This document shows, piece after piece, positions 47,722-55,914 of a stretch of DNA of 64,000 nt. Made by a program: the position numbers and the translations under genes. The DNA comes from Saccharomonospora cyanea NA-134 (GTDB taxonomy: Bacteria > Actinomycetota > Actinomycetes > Mycobacteriales > Pseudonocardiaceae), in the NCBI RefSeq assembly GCF_000244975.1, contig NZ_CM001440.1:1043538-1107537 (forward strand). The letters run 5' to 3'. Numbering within the stretch: the first letter of the stretch is position 1; each line of letters begins with the position of its first letter. Under the pieces are notes generated by a model. That model ran no database searches and was not told the DNA's origin. It saw only the letters and a list, made by a program, of their open reading frames with translations.

Positions 47722-48785
47722 CAGCGGTCACCTCCGTCGGTGGGGGTGTCGGTGGTCGGCAACGGCAGCAGGGGTATCGGTGCGGTGTAGCCGTCCGCTG
47801 GTACGACGTGCACGAAGGAGTTCAGGTAGTCGCCCTCGACGCCGTCGAGCACGGCGTCGGTGAAGGGGAACGTCGCGAGGATCTCGAGTGATCGGGGCAG
47901 CGACCGGCCCGCGTCGGCGAGCCCTTCGAGCGTGGGGGCGAGCGCTTCGAGGTCGGCCACGAGGTCGTCTTTGGTCTTGTGGACGACGTCGACCGCGACG
48001 TCGGACAGCTCGTCCAGCGAGTCGAGCATCGTCACGAGCAGCTCCCGCTGGTCGCGCAGTTCCGCCAGGCCGGGCGTGAGGTCGTTGAGCGCACCCCGGA
48101 TGGCGTCCTGGCGATCGGAGAGCGTGGCCGAGAGCCGGTTGAGGCCGTCGAGCGCGTCCGTGATCTCGCCGCGGTGGGCGTCCAGGTCGGACACCAGGTG
48201 GTCGATGTGGGAGAGGAACTCCTTGATCTCGGTCTCGTTGCCGGTCATCACCTCGTTGAGTTCGTGGTTGATCGTGCGGAGCTGTGCGATGCCACCGCCG
48301 TTGAGCAGCAGCGACAGCGCTCCGAAGACCTCCTCGACCTCCACGTGCCGGTTGGTGCGGGACACGGGGATGAGTGCGCCGTCGGCGAGTGGTGCGCGGG
48401 GCTCGGCACTGCTGTGTCGCGGGGCTTCGAGCTCCACGAACTTCTCGCCGAGCAGGCTCGACTGGCGGATGTTGGCCAGCGTGTCGGCGGGCAGGTCCAC
48501 GTCGCCGTTGACGAGCAGGACGACTTCCGCCTGCCAGTCGTCGGTGTCGGCCAGTTCGATGGACTCGACCCTGCCGACGGCCACGTCGTTGACCTTCACG
48601 GCGGCGTGCGGCACGAGGTCGAGCACGTCGTCGAAGCGTGCCGTGACGCGGTAGGGGTCCTCGCCGACGTCGGCGCCACCGGGCAGAGGGAGATCGTGGA
48701 CACCGTCGAAGTCCGGGGCCCCGCAACCGGCCGCCAGCAGGCAGGAGGTGACAACCACGGCGGTGAACGCGGTTCGTCTCGTCAC
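47721..48785 (-). CDS. Mce-family lipoprotein, MceE position
   Basis: 354 residues. A lipoprotein signal with lipobox LLAAGC (Cys at about 21) marks it as the single lipidated Mce subunit, equivalent to LprK/MceE. The MCE domain (ARFDDVLDLVPHAAVKVNDV, NIRQSSLLGEKFVELEAP) is followed by long helices. It is GTG-initiated, overlapping the mceD stop by four bases. Confidence 0.93.
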   Translation of the reverse strand: MTRRTAFTAVVVTSCLLAAGCGAPDFDGVHDLPLPGGADVGEDPYRVTARFDDVLDLVPHAAVKVNDVAVGRVESIELADTDDWQAEVVLLVNGDVDLPADTLANIRQSSLLGEKFVELEAPRHSSAEPRAPLADGALIPVSRTNRHVEVEEVFGALSLLLNGGGIAQLRTINHELNEVMTGNETEIKEFLSHIDHLVSDLDAHRGEITDALDGLNRLSATLSDRQDAIRGALNDLTPGLAELRDQRELLVTMLDSLDELSDVAVDVVHKTKDDLVADLEALAPTLEGLADAGRSLPRSLEILATFPFTDAVLDGVEGDYLNSFVHVVPADGYTAPIPLLPLPTTDTPTDGGDR

Positions 48786-49780
48786 CGGGAACCTCCCGGC
48801 TGCCCCAGGTACTCCAGCGGGTTGATCCGGCCCTGCAGCGTGTCGCTTCGCGGATCGAAGGCGTTGTAGGCGTTCTCGGCGGCGGCCGGGGCGACGTCGA
48901 GTGCCTCGGCCAGCGAGGCGCGGCGGTCGACCATGAGCTGGGTGAGGTCGGCGAGGTCGTCCACACTCGACTTGAGCGCCTCGCGGTTGTCGGCGACGAA
49001 CTCCTGCAGGTCCGCGAGCGCGTCGCCGAGTGACGCCAGCGCCGCCGAGAGTTCCTCCTTGTCGGCGGCGAGGGTCTCGGTCACACTCGCGAGCTGTTCG
49101 GTGGCCTCGCGGACCCGGGTGTCGTTGCCCGCGAGCATCGCGGTGAACACCGACAGCGAGTCGATGGTGGCGAAGAGGTCGTCGTCGGAGTCGGCGAGTG
49201 TGCGGGCCAGGTCACCGAAGTTGCGCACGGTCTGGGAGAACGACTCCCCGTTGCCGTCGAGCACTCCCGCGCCCGTGTCGAGGAGGTCGGACAGGGCTCC
49301 GTCGGCGTTGGCCCCGTCGGGCCCGAGTGCGGTGGCGAGGTCGTTGAGGCTGGCGTACAGCTCGTCGAGTTCCACGGGGGCGGCGGTGCGGGAGCGGGGG
49401 ATCACGGTGTCGTCGGCGAGTCGGGGGCCGCCGTGGGCGAGGTCGGGGAGTTGCACGTACCGGTCGGCGACGACGCTCGGCGAGACGATGAGCGCGCGCG
49501 TGTCCGGAGCGACGGGGGCGTCGGGGGCCACGGTCATCGTCAGCCGCACGCGTGTCGGTTCGGGGGTCACCGACACGACCTCGCCGACACGCACGCCGAG
49601 CACCTTCACGTCCGATCCGGGGTAAACGCCGACCGCGCGGTCGAAGTAGGCCGTCACGGTCTTGTCGCCGTGGTCGCCGAACACCCACCACAGTGCTCCG
49701 ACCGTCACGACGGCGGCCACGGCGAGCACCGTGGCGATCCGGGTGGCGCGAAGGCGGTTCCACCTCGACACGCCGGTCAC
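48782..49780 (-). CDS. Mce-family protein, MceD position
   Basis: 332 residues: membrane anchor (RIATVLAVAAVVTVGALWWV), MCE domain with RAVGVYPGSDVKVLGVRVGE and SPSVVADRYVQLPDL, then coiled-coil-like helices to about 290. The GTG at 49780 overlaps the mceC stop (GTGA); an upstream in-frame start would lie within mceC and is not needed. Confidence 0.92.
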   Translation of the reverse strand: MTGVSRWNRLRATRIATVLAVAAVVTVGALWWVFGDHGDKTVTAYFDRAVGVYPGSDVKVLGVRVGEVVSVTPEPTRVRLTMTVAPDAPVAPDTRALIVSPSVVADRYVQLPDLAHGGPRLADDTVIPRSRTAAPVELDELYASLNDLATALGPDGANADGALSDLLDTGAGVLDGNGESFSQTVRNFGDLARTLADSDDDLFATIDSLSVFTAMLAGNDTRVREATEQLASVTETLAADKEELSAALASLGDALADLQEFVADNREALKSSVDDLADLTQLMVDRRASLAEALDVAPAAAENAYNAFDPRSDTLQGRINPLEYLGQPGGSR

Positions 49781-50757
49781 CTCCGATCCGGGGGTTGGCA
49801 GGAAGCGCGGTTCTCCGGCACGAGGCCGCACAGGTAGACGTCGAGCCAGCGGCCGCTGCCGACGGCGTTGTTGACGACACGGAAGTACGGCCCGGCGAGT
49901 TCGAGGGTCCGGTCGAGGTCGTCGCGGTGCCGTTGGAGGATGTCGGTCACCTCGTTCAACGCGTCCAGGGTGGGAGCGAGCTGCTCGGTGTTGTCGGCGA
50001 CGAGCCCGGAGATCTGCTCGGCGAGGTCGCGCGCACCGGTGAGGAGCTGGTGGATGGCGTCGCGCCGCTGGTCGAGCTCGGTGAGCAGCAGGTTGCCGTC
50101 GGAGACGAGCCGGTCGAACTCGTCGCTGGAGTCGGCGAGCGTGTCGGCCACGGCGTGAGCGTTCTCCAGGAGTTCGGCGAGCTCGGCATCGCGTGACGCG
50201 ATCGTCTTGGACAACGCGGTGAGCCCGTCGAGTGCGCTGCGCACGTGCTCCTCGGCGCCGTCGAAGGTGTCGGACAGCGTGCGGAAGCTCTCGGCGAGCT
50301 GTTCGGTGTCGATGGCGCCCGCCGTCGTCGCGAGTTGCTCGAACGCGGTCGTGACGTCGTACGGCGTTGTGGTGCGTCCCAGCGGGATGGGCTCGTCGGG
50401 GTCCAGCACGGCGTCGCCCGTCGGGTGCAGGGCGAGGTACTTCTGCCCCAGCAACGTCTTGATCTTGATTTCCGCCGTCGTGCGGTTGCCGACCCAGGCG
50501 TCGGACACGCGGAACGAGACGAGAACGCGGTCCTCGGCGAGTTCCACACCGGTGACCTCGCCGACCTTGATCCCGGCCACGCGGACCTCGTTGGAGGGCA
50601 CGAGCCCGGCGGCCTCGGCGAACTCGGCCTGGTAGGTGGTGCCGCCTCCGACCAGCGGCAGGTGCTCGTAGTTGAACGTCGCCACGGTGACGCCGGCCAG
50701 CACCACCGTGCCCACGATGCCGAGCGTCAGCGGGTTGCGTTCGCGGAAGGACTTCAT
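49777..50757 (-). CDS. Mce-family protein, MceC position
   Basis: 326 residues: membrane anchor NPLTLGIVGTVVLAGVTVAT, MCE domain (EAAGLVPSNEVRVAGIKVGE, IKIKTLLGQKYLALHP), long helical region and a C-terminal Cys pair (VYLCGLVPENRASC). The ATG at 50757 overlaps the mceB stop (ATGA). Confidence 0.92.
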   Translation of the reverse strand: MKSFRERNPLTLGIVGTVVLAGVTVATFNYEHLPLVGGGTTYQAEFAEAAGLVPSNEVRVAGIKVGEVTGVELAEDRVLVSFRVSDAWVGNRTTAEIKIKTLLGQKYLALHPTGDAVLDPDEPIPLGRTTTPYDVTTAFEQLATTAGAIDTEQLAESFRTLSDTFDGAEEHVRSALDGLTALSKTIASRDAELAELLENAHAVADTLADSSDEFDRLVSDGNLLLTELDQRRDAIHQLLTGARDLAEQISGLVADNTEQLAPTLDALNEVTDILQRHRDDLDRTLELAGPYFRVVNNAVGSGRWLDVYLCGLVPENRASCQPPDRR

Positions 50758-51764
50758 CGGTCGCACCTCGCGGGGAGGACTCCGTCGTTGATCCCGGTCG
50801 GCGGGTCGGTCAGCAACACCGCGTCGCAGAGATAGAAGTTGAGGAACGAGCCGTAGGACGCGGTGCGGCCGATCTCGGTGAACTTCTCCGGCGTGGTGAC
50901 GAGGAACCGTTCCAGCTCGTCCGAGCCGGACACGAGCGTGTCCGACACCTCGCGCAGCCCGGCGATGCTCTCCTTGAGCGGCTGCCGTGACGTCTCGAAC
51001 AACCCCGCCGTGGCCGTGGTGAGCGCCGCCATGCCCTCGATGGACTCGCCGATGGACTCGCGGTCGGAGGCCAGGCCGGTCACCAGCTCCTGCAGTGTCG
51101 ACACCAGCGTGGTCAGCGCGTCGCCCTCATTGTTGATCGTGTCGAGCACCGAGTTCAGGTTCGTGATCACCTCGCCGATCACCCGGTCGCGGTCGGCGAG
51201 CGTGGCGGTGAGCGACCCCGTGTGGGCGAGCAGGCTCTCCACCGTGCCGCTCTCGCCCTGCAACACCTGGACGATCTCGCCGGAGAGCTGGTTGACCTCC
51301 TCGGGGTCCAGCGCGGAGAACAGCGGCTGGAAACCGTGGAACAGCTCGGTGAGGTCCAGTGCGGGCCGGGTGCGCTCCAGCGGGATCTCCGCTCCCGGCT
51401 CCAGGTAGTCGGTGCTCGCCTGCTCGCCCCGTTCCAGTGCGACGTAGCGCTGTCCGAGCATGTTGCGGTAGCGGATGATCGCCGTGGTGTCGGCGGGAAG
51501 CCTGCGACCGGCGTCGACCGAGAAGCGCACGCGGGCGAGGTGCCGGTCGATGATCTCCAACTCGTCCACCTGCCCGACGCGCACGCCCGCGATCCGGACG
51601 TCGTCGCCGGGGTTGAGCGAGGTGACGTCGGTGAACCTCGCGCTGTAGGTGGTGCGTTCGTCCACGCCCACGTTCGAGATGGACAGAGCGAGCAGCGCCG
51701 TCGCCACCGTGGTGACGAGAACGAACGTGAGGCCCTTGAGCAGTGGACCGACGAGCTTTCTCAC
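50754..51764 (-). CDS. Mce-family protein, MceB position
   Basis: 336 residues: membrane anchor LTFVLVTTVATALLALSISN, MCE domain (FTDVTSLNPGDDVRIAGVRV, IRYRNMLGQRYVALERG), helical region, C-terminal cysteines (NFYLCDAVLL and LPARCDR). The GTG at 51764 overlaps the mceA stop (GTGA). Confidence 0.92.
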   Translation of the reverse strand: MRKLVGPLLKGLTFVLVTTVATALLALSISNVGVDERTTYSARFTDVTSLNPGDDVRIAGVRVGQVDELEIIDRHLARVRFSVDAGRRLPADTTAIIRYRNMLGQRYVALERGEQASTDYLEPGAEIPLERTRPALDLTELFHGFQPLFSALDPEEVNQLSGEIVQVLQGESGTVESLLAHTGSLTATLADRDRVIGEVITNLNSVLDTINNEGDALTTLVSTLQELVTGLASDRESIGESIEGMAALTTATAGLFETSRQPLKESIAGLREVSDTLVSGSDELERFLVTTPEKFTEIGRTASYGSFLNFYLCDAVLLTDPPTGINDGVLPARCDR

Positions 51765-53056
51765 TTCAGGGTCACCTCCGTGCCCCGGTAGACGGGTCCG
51801 ACGAGGACACTGCTCCAGTCGGGCACCTCGTCGAGGTCGACGCCGAGTTCTCCGGCGAGCAGGGTGGACAGCAGCTGGCGCTCCTGCGGGGAGTTCGGCA
51901 GTCCGAGCCCGGTCCCGTCGGCCTTCTCACTTCCGCTGTCCGGCACCAGCGCGGCCGCGCCGTCCCCCGGAGGCGCCGGTGACATGCCCTCACGCGGTGC
52001 GACTCCACTGGGATAGCAGCGCGGGCCCGAGTCGACGGTGTAGGCCGGGTCGTCGGCGCCCGGTCGGTAGGCGCCTCGCGGCTCGCTGACCACGCTGCCG
52101 TGCAGGCGAAGGCCCGGCTGGTCCGTGCCCTCGCCGAGAACGGCGTCCATCGCGGGCTTCAACTCGTCGAGCGCGCGCAGTGTGCACGCGAAGCTCGGGG
52201 AGTAGCGCGCCGCCGCCTCCAGCGGCGCCCGGCTCTCCGCCGAGAGCCGGATGAGGTTGTCGGCGTTGGCGCGCAGGAACGCGGTGACGTCGGCCGACGT
52301 CGTGGTCACCTGGCCGTAGAGCTCCCGCAGCTGCCGGCCCTGCTCGTCCACGGTGCCGAGCGTCACGGCGGTGTCGGTGAGCGCGTCGAGCAGGTCGGGC
52401 GAGATGTCGCCGTAGAGCTGGGCCACCTCGCCGAGGTCGCGGATGTTGTCGTGGAGTCCCGGAAGGTTCGGGTTGAACTCCTCCAGGTAGTTCGCCGCCT
52501 GCACCAACGTGTCCCCCACCAGCTCACCGCGGCCGTCCAGTGCCGTGGCCACCGCGCTGAGCGTGCTGGCGAGCTTCTGCGGTTGCACGGACTTCAACAC
52601 GGGCAACAGCTCGTCGAACGCCCGCTCCAGCTCGATCGCGTTCTCCGACCTGTCCTGGTCGATCACGTCGCCGTCGGCCAGCGGGGCCGCCGTCGATCCG
52701 TCCGGAATGGAGAGCTGCACGTACCGTTCGCCGAACAGGGTCTTCGGGACGAGCAGCGCTGTCACGTCCTTCGGCAGCCGGGAGACGGTCTCGGGGTCGA
52801 GCGCGAGCTCGATCTCGGCCCCGTCGGGGGCGGCCTCGATCGAGCGCACCTCACCGACGAGGACGCCCCTCGCCTTGACGTCGGAGTTCTCCCGCAACTG
52901 GTTGCCCACGCGGTCGGTGCGCAACGTGACCGACACCGACTCGGTGAACTCCTTGTCGTAGATACGCACCGACAGGTCCACCAGCAGCACGAGAACGAGA
53001 CAGAAAGCCAGTCCGGTCAGGCGTACGCCGAGCTTGCGCAGTCGAGTGTTCTTCAT
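51761..53056 (-). CDS. Mce-family protein, MceA position
   Basis: 431 residues: membrane anchor GLAFCLVLVLLVDLSVRIYD, MCE domain (LRENSDVKARGVLVGEVRSI, VPKTLFGERYVQLSIPDG), long helices, then a roughly 110-residue C-terminal Pro/Gly-rich tail absent from the other five subunits. The ATG at 53056 overlaps the yrbEB stop (ATGA). Confidence 0.92.
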   Translation of the reverse strand: MKNTRLRKLGVRLTGLAFCLVLVLLVDLSVRIYDKEFTESVSVTLRTDRVGNQLRENSDVKARGVLVGEVRSIEAAPDGAEIELALDPETVSRLPKDVTALLVPKTLFGERYVQLSIPDGSTAAPLADGDVIDQDRSENAIELERAFDELLPVLKSVQPQKLASTLSAVATALDGRGELVGDTLVQAANYLEEFNPNLPGLHDNIRDLGEVAQLYGDISPDLLDALTDTAVTLGTVDEQGRQLRELYGQVTTTSADVTAFLRANADNLIRLSAESRAPLEAAARYSPSFACTLRALDELKPAMDAVLGEGTDQPGLRLHGSVVSEPRGAYRPGADDPAYTVDSGPRCYPSGVAPREGMSPAPPGDGAAALVPDSGSEKADGTGLGLPNSPQERQLLSTLLAGELGVDLDEVPDWSSVLVGPVYRGTEVTLK

Positions 53057-53898
53057 CCCGCCACCCGTACGGTCGTCGTCGCGCCCCAGATGGCGAGGCT
53101 GGCGAAGAAGTCGATCAAGGCCACCGCGACGATCGCGGTGCGCACCGCGCGCCCGACGGCGACACCCACACCCGCGGGTCCGCCTCGCGCGTGGAAACCG
53201 TAGTAGCAGTGAGTGAGCACCACCACCACGCTGAACAACAGCACCTTCCCGAACGACCAGAGAACGTCCTCCGGCGGCAGGAACAGCGTGAAGTAGTGGT
53301 CGTAGGTGCCCTCGGACTGGCCGTAGAACCACACGGTGATCTGGCGCGACGCGACGTACGACGTCAGCAGTCCCACCGCGTAGAGCGGGATGATGGCGCA
53401 GAACCCGGCGATGATGCGCGTCGTCACGAGGTAGGGCACGCTCGGTACGCCCATGACCTCCAGCGCGTCGACCTCCTCGGAGATCCGCATGGCGCCGAGC
53501 TGGGCGGTGAACCCGCACCCCACCGTGGCCGACAGCGCCAGGCCCGCCACGAGCGGGGCGATCTCGCGCGTGTTGAAGTACGCGGAGACGAAGCCCGCGA
53601 ACGCCGCCGTGCCCACCTGGTTCAGGGCCGTGTAGCCCTGCAGCCCGACGACCACGCCGGTGAACATCGTCATCCCGACCATCACGCCGACCGTGCCGCC
53701 GATCACCGCGAGAGCGCCGCTGCCGAAGCTCACCTCAGCGAGCAGCCGTACGATCTCGCGCGGGTAGCGCCGCAGCGCGCGCGGAATCCACGCCAGCGCG
53801 CGCAGGCTGAACAGCACCGACTCGCCGAGTGTGTCCAGAAACGACAGTCGCCGGTCGAGGCTCGCCGCGGCGCGTTGTCTGACAGGTGCGGTGGTCAC
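53053..53898 (-). CDS. MlaE/YrbE-family ABC permease, second (YrbEB)
   Basis: 281 residues with five to six membrane helices. The MlaE signature is GTAAFAGFVSAYFNTREIAP and RISEEVDALEVMGVPSVPYL. It forms the inner-membrane channel of the Mce transporter with YrbEA. The GTG at 53898 lies four bases past the yrbEA stop. The energising ATPase (MceG/Mkl) is not encoded in the window, as is usual. Confidence 0.93.
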   Translation of the reverse strand: MTTAPVRQRAAASLDRRLSFLDTLGESVLFSLRALAWIPRALRRYPREIVRLLAEVSFGSGALAVIGGTVGVMVGMTMFTGVVVGLQGYTALNQVGTAAFAGFVSAYFNTREIAPLVAGLALSATVGCGFTAQLGAMRISEEVDALEVMGVPSVPYLVTTRIIAGFCAIIPLYAVGLLTSYVASRQITVWFYGQSEGTYDHYFTLFLPPEDVLWSFGKVLLFSVVVVLTHCYYGFHARGGPAGVGVAVGRAVRTAIVAVALIDFFASLAIWGATTTVRVAG

Positions 53899-53902
53899 GG
53901 CC

Positions 53903-54706
53903 TCACATCCCCTTCGGGGGTACGAGCTGGAGGTACACGGTGGTCAGTACGAAGTTCGCGCAGAACAACAGCAGGAACGTGATGACCACGGACTGGTTCA
54001 CCGCGTCCCCGACTCCCTTCGGGCCGGGGGCCGGGTTGAGGCCCCGGTACGCGGCCACGACACCGGCGACGAAGCCGAAGACGAGTGCCTTGACCTCGCT
54101 GATCCAGAGGTCGGGGAGCTGGGCGAGCGCGGAGAAGCTCGCGAGGTAGGCGCCGGGGGTGCCGTCCTGCATGACGACGTTGAAGAAGTAACCGCCGCAC
54201 ACCCCGACGACGCTCACCATGCCGTTGAGGAAGACGGCCACGCCCATCGCGGCGAGTACGCGCGGGACCACGAGCCGCTGCACGGGGGAGACGCCCAGCA
54301 CCTCCATGGCGTCGATCTCCTCGCGAATGGTGCGCGAGCCCAGGTCCGCGCACATCGCGGAGCCACCCGCGCCCGCGATGAGCAGTGCCGTGACGATGGG
54401 GCTGGCCTGCTGGATGATGGCGAGCACACTGGCCGCACCGGTGAACGACTGCGCGCCGATCTGGGTGGTCAGCGACCCGACGTGCAGCGCGATCACCCCG
54501 CCGAACGGAATCGCCACGAGAGCCGTCGGCAGGATCGAAACACTGGCGATGAACCAGAACTGCTGCACGAACTCCCGGAACTGAAAGGGCCTGCGTGGAA
54601 TGCAGCGCAGAACCTCGAGTGCCAACGCGTACAGCCTGCCGGTCTGGCGTAGTGCGGCCGCACCGGGAAACGAACGACCGACTTCGCTGTCGACGTCGAG
54701 GGCCAC
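53903..54706 (-). CDS. MlaE/YrbE-family ABC permease, first (YrbEA)
   Basis: 267 residues, first gene of the ten-gene mce operon. It has FGGVIALHVGSLTTQIGAQS, GAGGSAMCADLGSRTIREEI and DAMEVLGVSPVQRLVVPRVL. The GTG at 54706 has AAGGAG seven bases upstream and gives the natural start; the open frame extends much further 5' but the extra residues are not MlaE-like. What the transporter imports (sterol, fatty acid or other lipid) cannot be inferred; no steroid catabolic genes are nearby. Confidence 0.93.
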   Translation of the reverse strand: MALDVDSEVGRSFPGAAALRQTGRLYALALEVLRCIPRRPFQFREFVQQFWFIASVSILPTALVAIPFGGVIALHVGSLTTQIGAQSFTGAASVLAIIQQASPIVTALLIAGAGGSAMCADLGSRTIREEIDAMEVLGVSPVQRLVVPRVLAAMGVAVFLNGMVSVVGVCGGYFFNVVMQDGTPGAYLASFSALAQLPDLWISEVKALVFGFVAGVVAAYRGLNPAPGPKGVGDAVNQSVVITFLLLFCANFVLTTVYLQLVPPKGM

Positions 54707-55176
54707 TCGCGCTCCTTCGGTCAGTGAAAACCGAGTTCCACTTATTCGGAAAACTGCTGTTTCAGTTGTCGATACGCCTCCTCGCTGGGCGTTCGCTGAC
54801 AATAACGCCGGGTGGTTCGGCTGGTTACGCGCCAGTTTTCGAGCGTCGGTGACAGTTTTCCCGAAGGTTTTCGTCCGGTGGTGAGTGTTCGCGCATCCGG
54901 CCGTCGGTGATTCCGTTGATTGACTTGTGAGAACAAAGCGAAGAAGGGATTTTCTGTCGGCCGTGACAACCGTTGCGCCGAAAGGGCGAGGAGTGGGCGG
55001 GAAACGTTGATGTTTCTTGTTCGCTTCCCGGTCAGCGGCTAACGTACTGGCTGGTAGGTTCGCCTTCCGGCCCCTACCGGCAAGCATCGTCGGCCGATGT
55101 TTTCGCGGGTCAGGATCGATCGTCTCCGCGTCGCTTGCTCCGCAAGTCCACCTGTCCACCTGGGAAAGGAATCGCT
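54707..55176. other. AT-richer divergent intergenic region between mce and the exported-protein genes
   Basis: 470 bases without a supported gene. The plus strand holds TTGTTC (55017-55022), 17 bases, TAACGT (55040-55045), a good promoter for the gene at 55177 with a 5' UTR of about 125 bases. The mce promoter must lie in its left part, but I cannot fix it: a TTGTCA and TATCGA on the minus strand are 22 bases apart. A 75-residue minus-strand frame (54742-54969) looks spurious. Confidence 0.55.
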
Positions 55177-55797
55177 ATGCGTAGGCGCGTTATGAGCATC
55201 GTCGCTACCAGCGCCGCGGCGACGCTCGCCCTCGGTCTCACCGCCATGTCAGCCTCGGCCCAGCCGCAGGAGTGGATCATCGACCCGGGTGGTGACTACA
55301 CCGCTTCGTCCGGGACGACGGTGCTGACCAACACGGCCAACGGTGTGACACTCGACTGCGCGGGCTCCGACGCCTCCGGCACCCTCGCCGGAAGCGCGAG
55401 CGGATCGCCCGCACAGCTCGGGACGATCGCCGACATCTCGTGGCAGAGCTGCTCCGGCCCGCTCGGGCTCACGTTCGAGGTCGTTCCTCGGAACCTGCCG
55501 TGGTCGATCAACGGTGAGTCCTACGCGGACGGTGTCACGACCGGCTACATCGGCGGCATCGTGGCGAACCTGACCGGCCCCGGCTGTGACGCGACGGTCG
55601 AGGGCGCCGCACCGGGAACGTACGACAACGCCACCGACACGCTGGCCCCGCAACCGATCACGGGTTCCGCGCACATACTGACGGTGACGTCCGTCGACCC
55701 GCTCGCGAACTGCTTCGGCCTGATCAACCAGGGCAACGAGGTCACGTTCGAGGGCGCGTACGTGGTCACCCCGGGCCAGGACGTCACGCTCCAGTGA
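55177..55797 (+). CDS. Exported protein of unknown function, first of three
   Basis: 206 residues. Sec signal peptide (basic MRRR, hydrophobic core, likely cleavage after AMSASA). The mature part is beta-rich and Gly/Thr/Ser-rich with four Cys (TLDCAGS, WQSCSGP, GPGCDAT and ANCFGL), probably two disulfides. Conspicuous segments are SCSGPLGLTFEVVPRNLPWS and YADGVTTGYIGGIVANLTGP. AAAGGA lies seven bases before the ATG. I do not recognise a named family, though similar secreted proteins occur in related actinobacteria from memory. Its position divergent to mce suggests an envelope role. Confidence 0.85.
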   Translation: MRRRVMSIVATSAAATLALGLTAMSASAQPQEWIIDPGGDYTASSGTTVLTNTANGVTLDCAGSDASGTLAGSASGSPAQLGTIADISWQSCSGPLGLTFEVVPRNLPWSINGESYADGVTTGYIGGIVANLTGPGCDATVEGAAPGTYDNATDTLAPQPITGSAHILTVTSVDPLANCFGLINQGNEVTFEGAYVVTPGQDVTLQ

Positions 55798-55825
55798 CGC
55801 CCGCATCCGGCGTTCGGGGATGAAC

Positions 55826-55864
55826 GGCCGGTCCGGACACGGGGTTTTGCCGTCCGGACCGGCC
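55826..55864 (+). terminator. Terminator hairpin after the first exported-protein gene
   Basis: A perfect 13-bp stem (GGCCGGTCCGGAC at 55826-55838, complement at 55852-55864). It may limit read-through into the second gene of the triad. Confidence 0.8.
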
Positions 55865-55914
55865 CACCACGTCACCCGCCTCGTGCGGGTAGGCCCAGAG
55901 TGAGAAGAGAGGAC

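Noticed and set aside
45504-54706. Possibility that the mce block is a prophage or integrative element
   Set aside because: No integrase, transposase, attachment repeats or phage genes; GC and codon use look like the neighbours.
54742-54969. 75-residue minus-strand frame in the mce upstream region
   Set aside because: Basic, low-complexity translation with no Shine-Dalgarno, and it lies where the mce promoter is expected.
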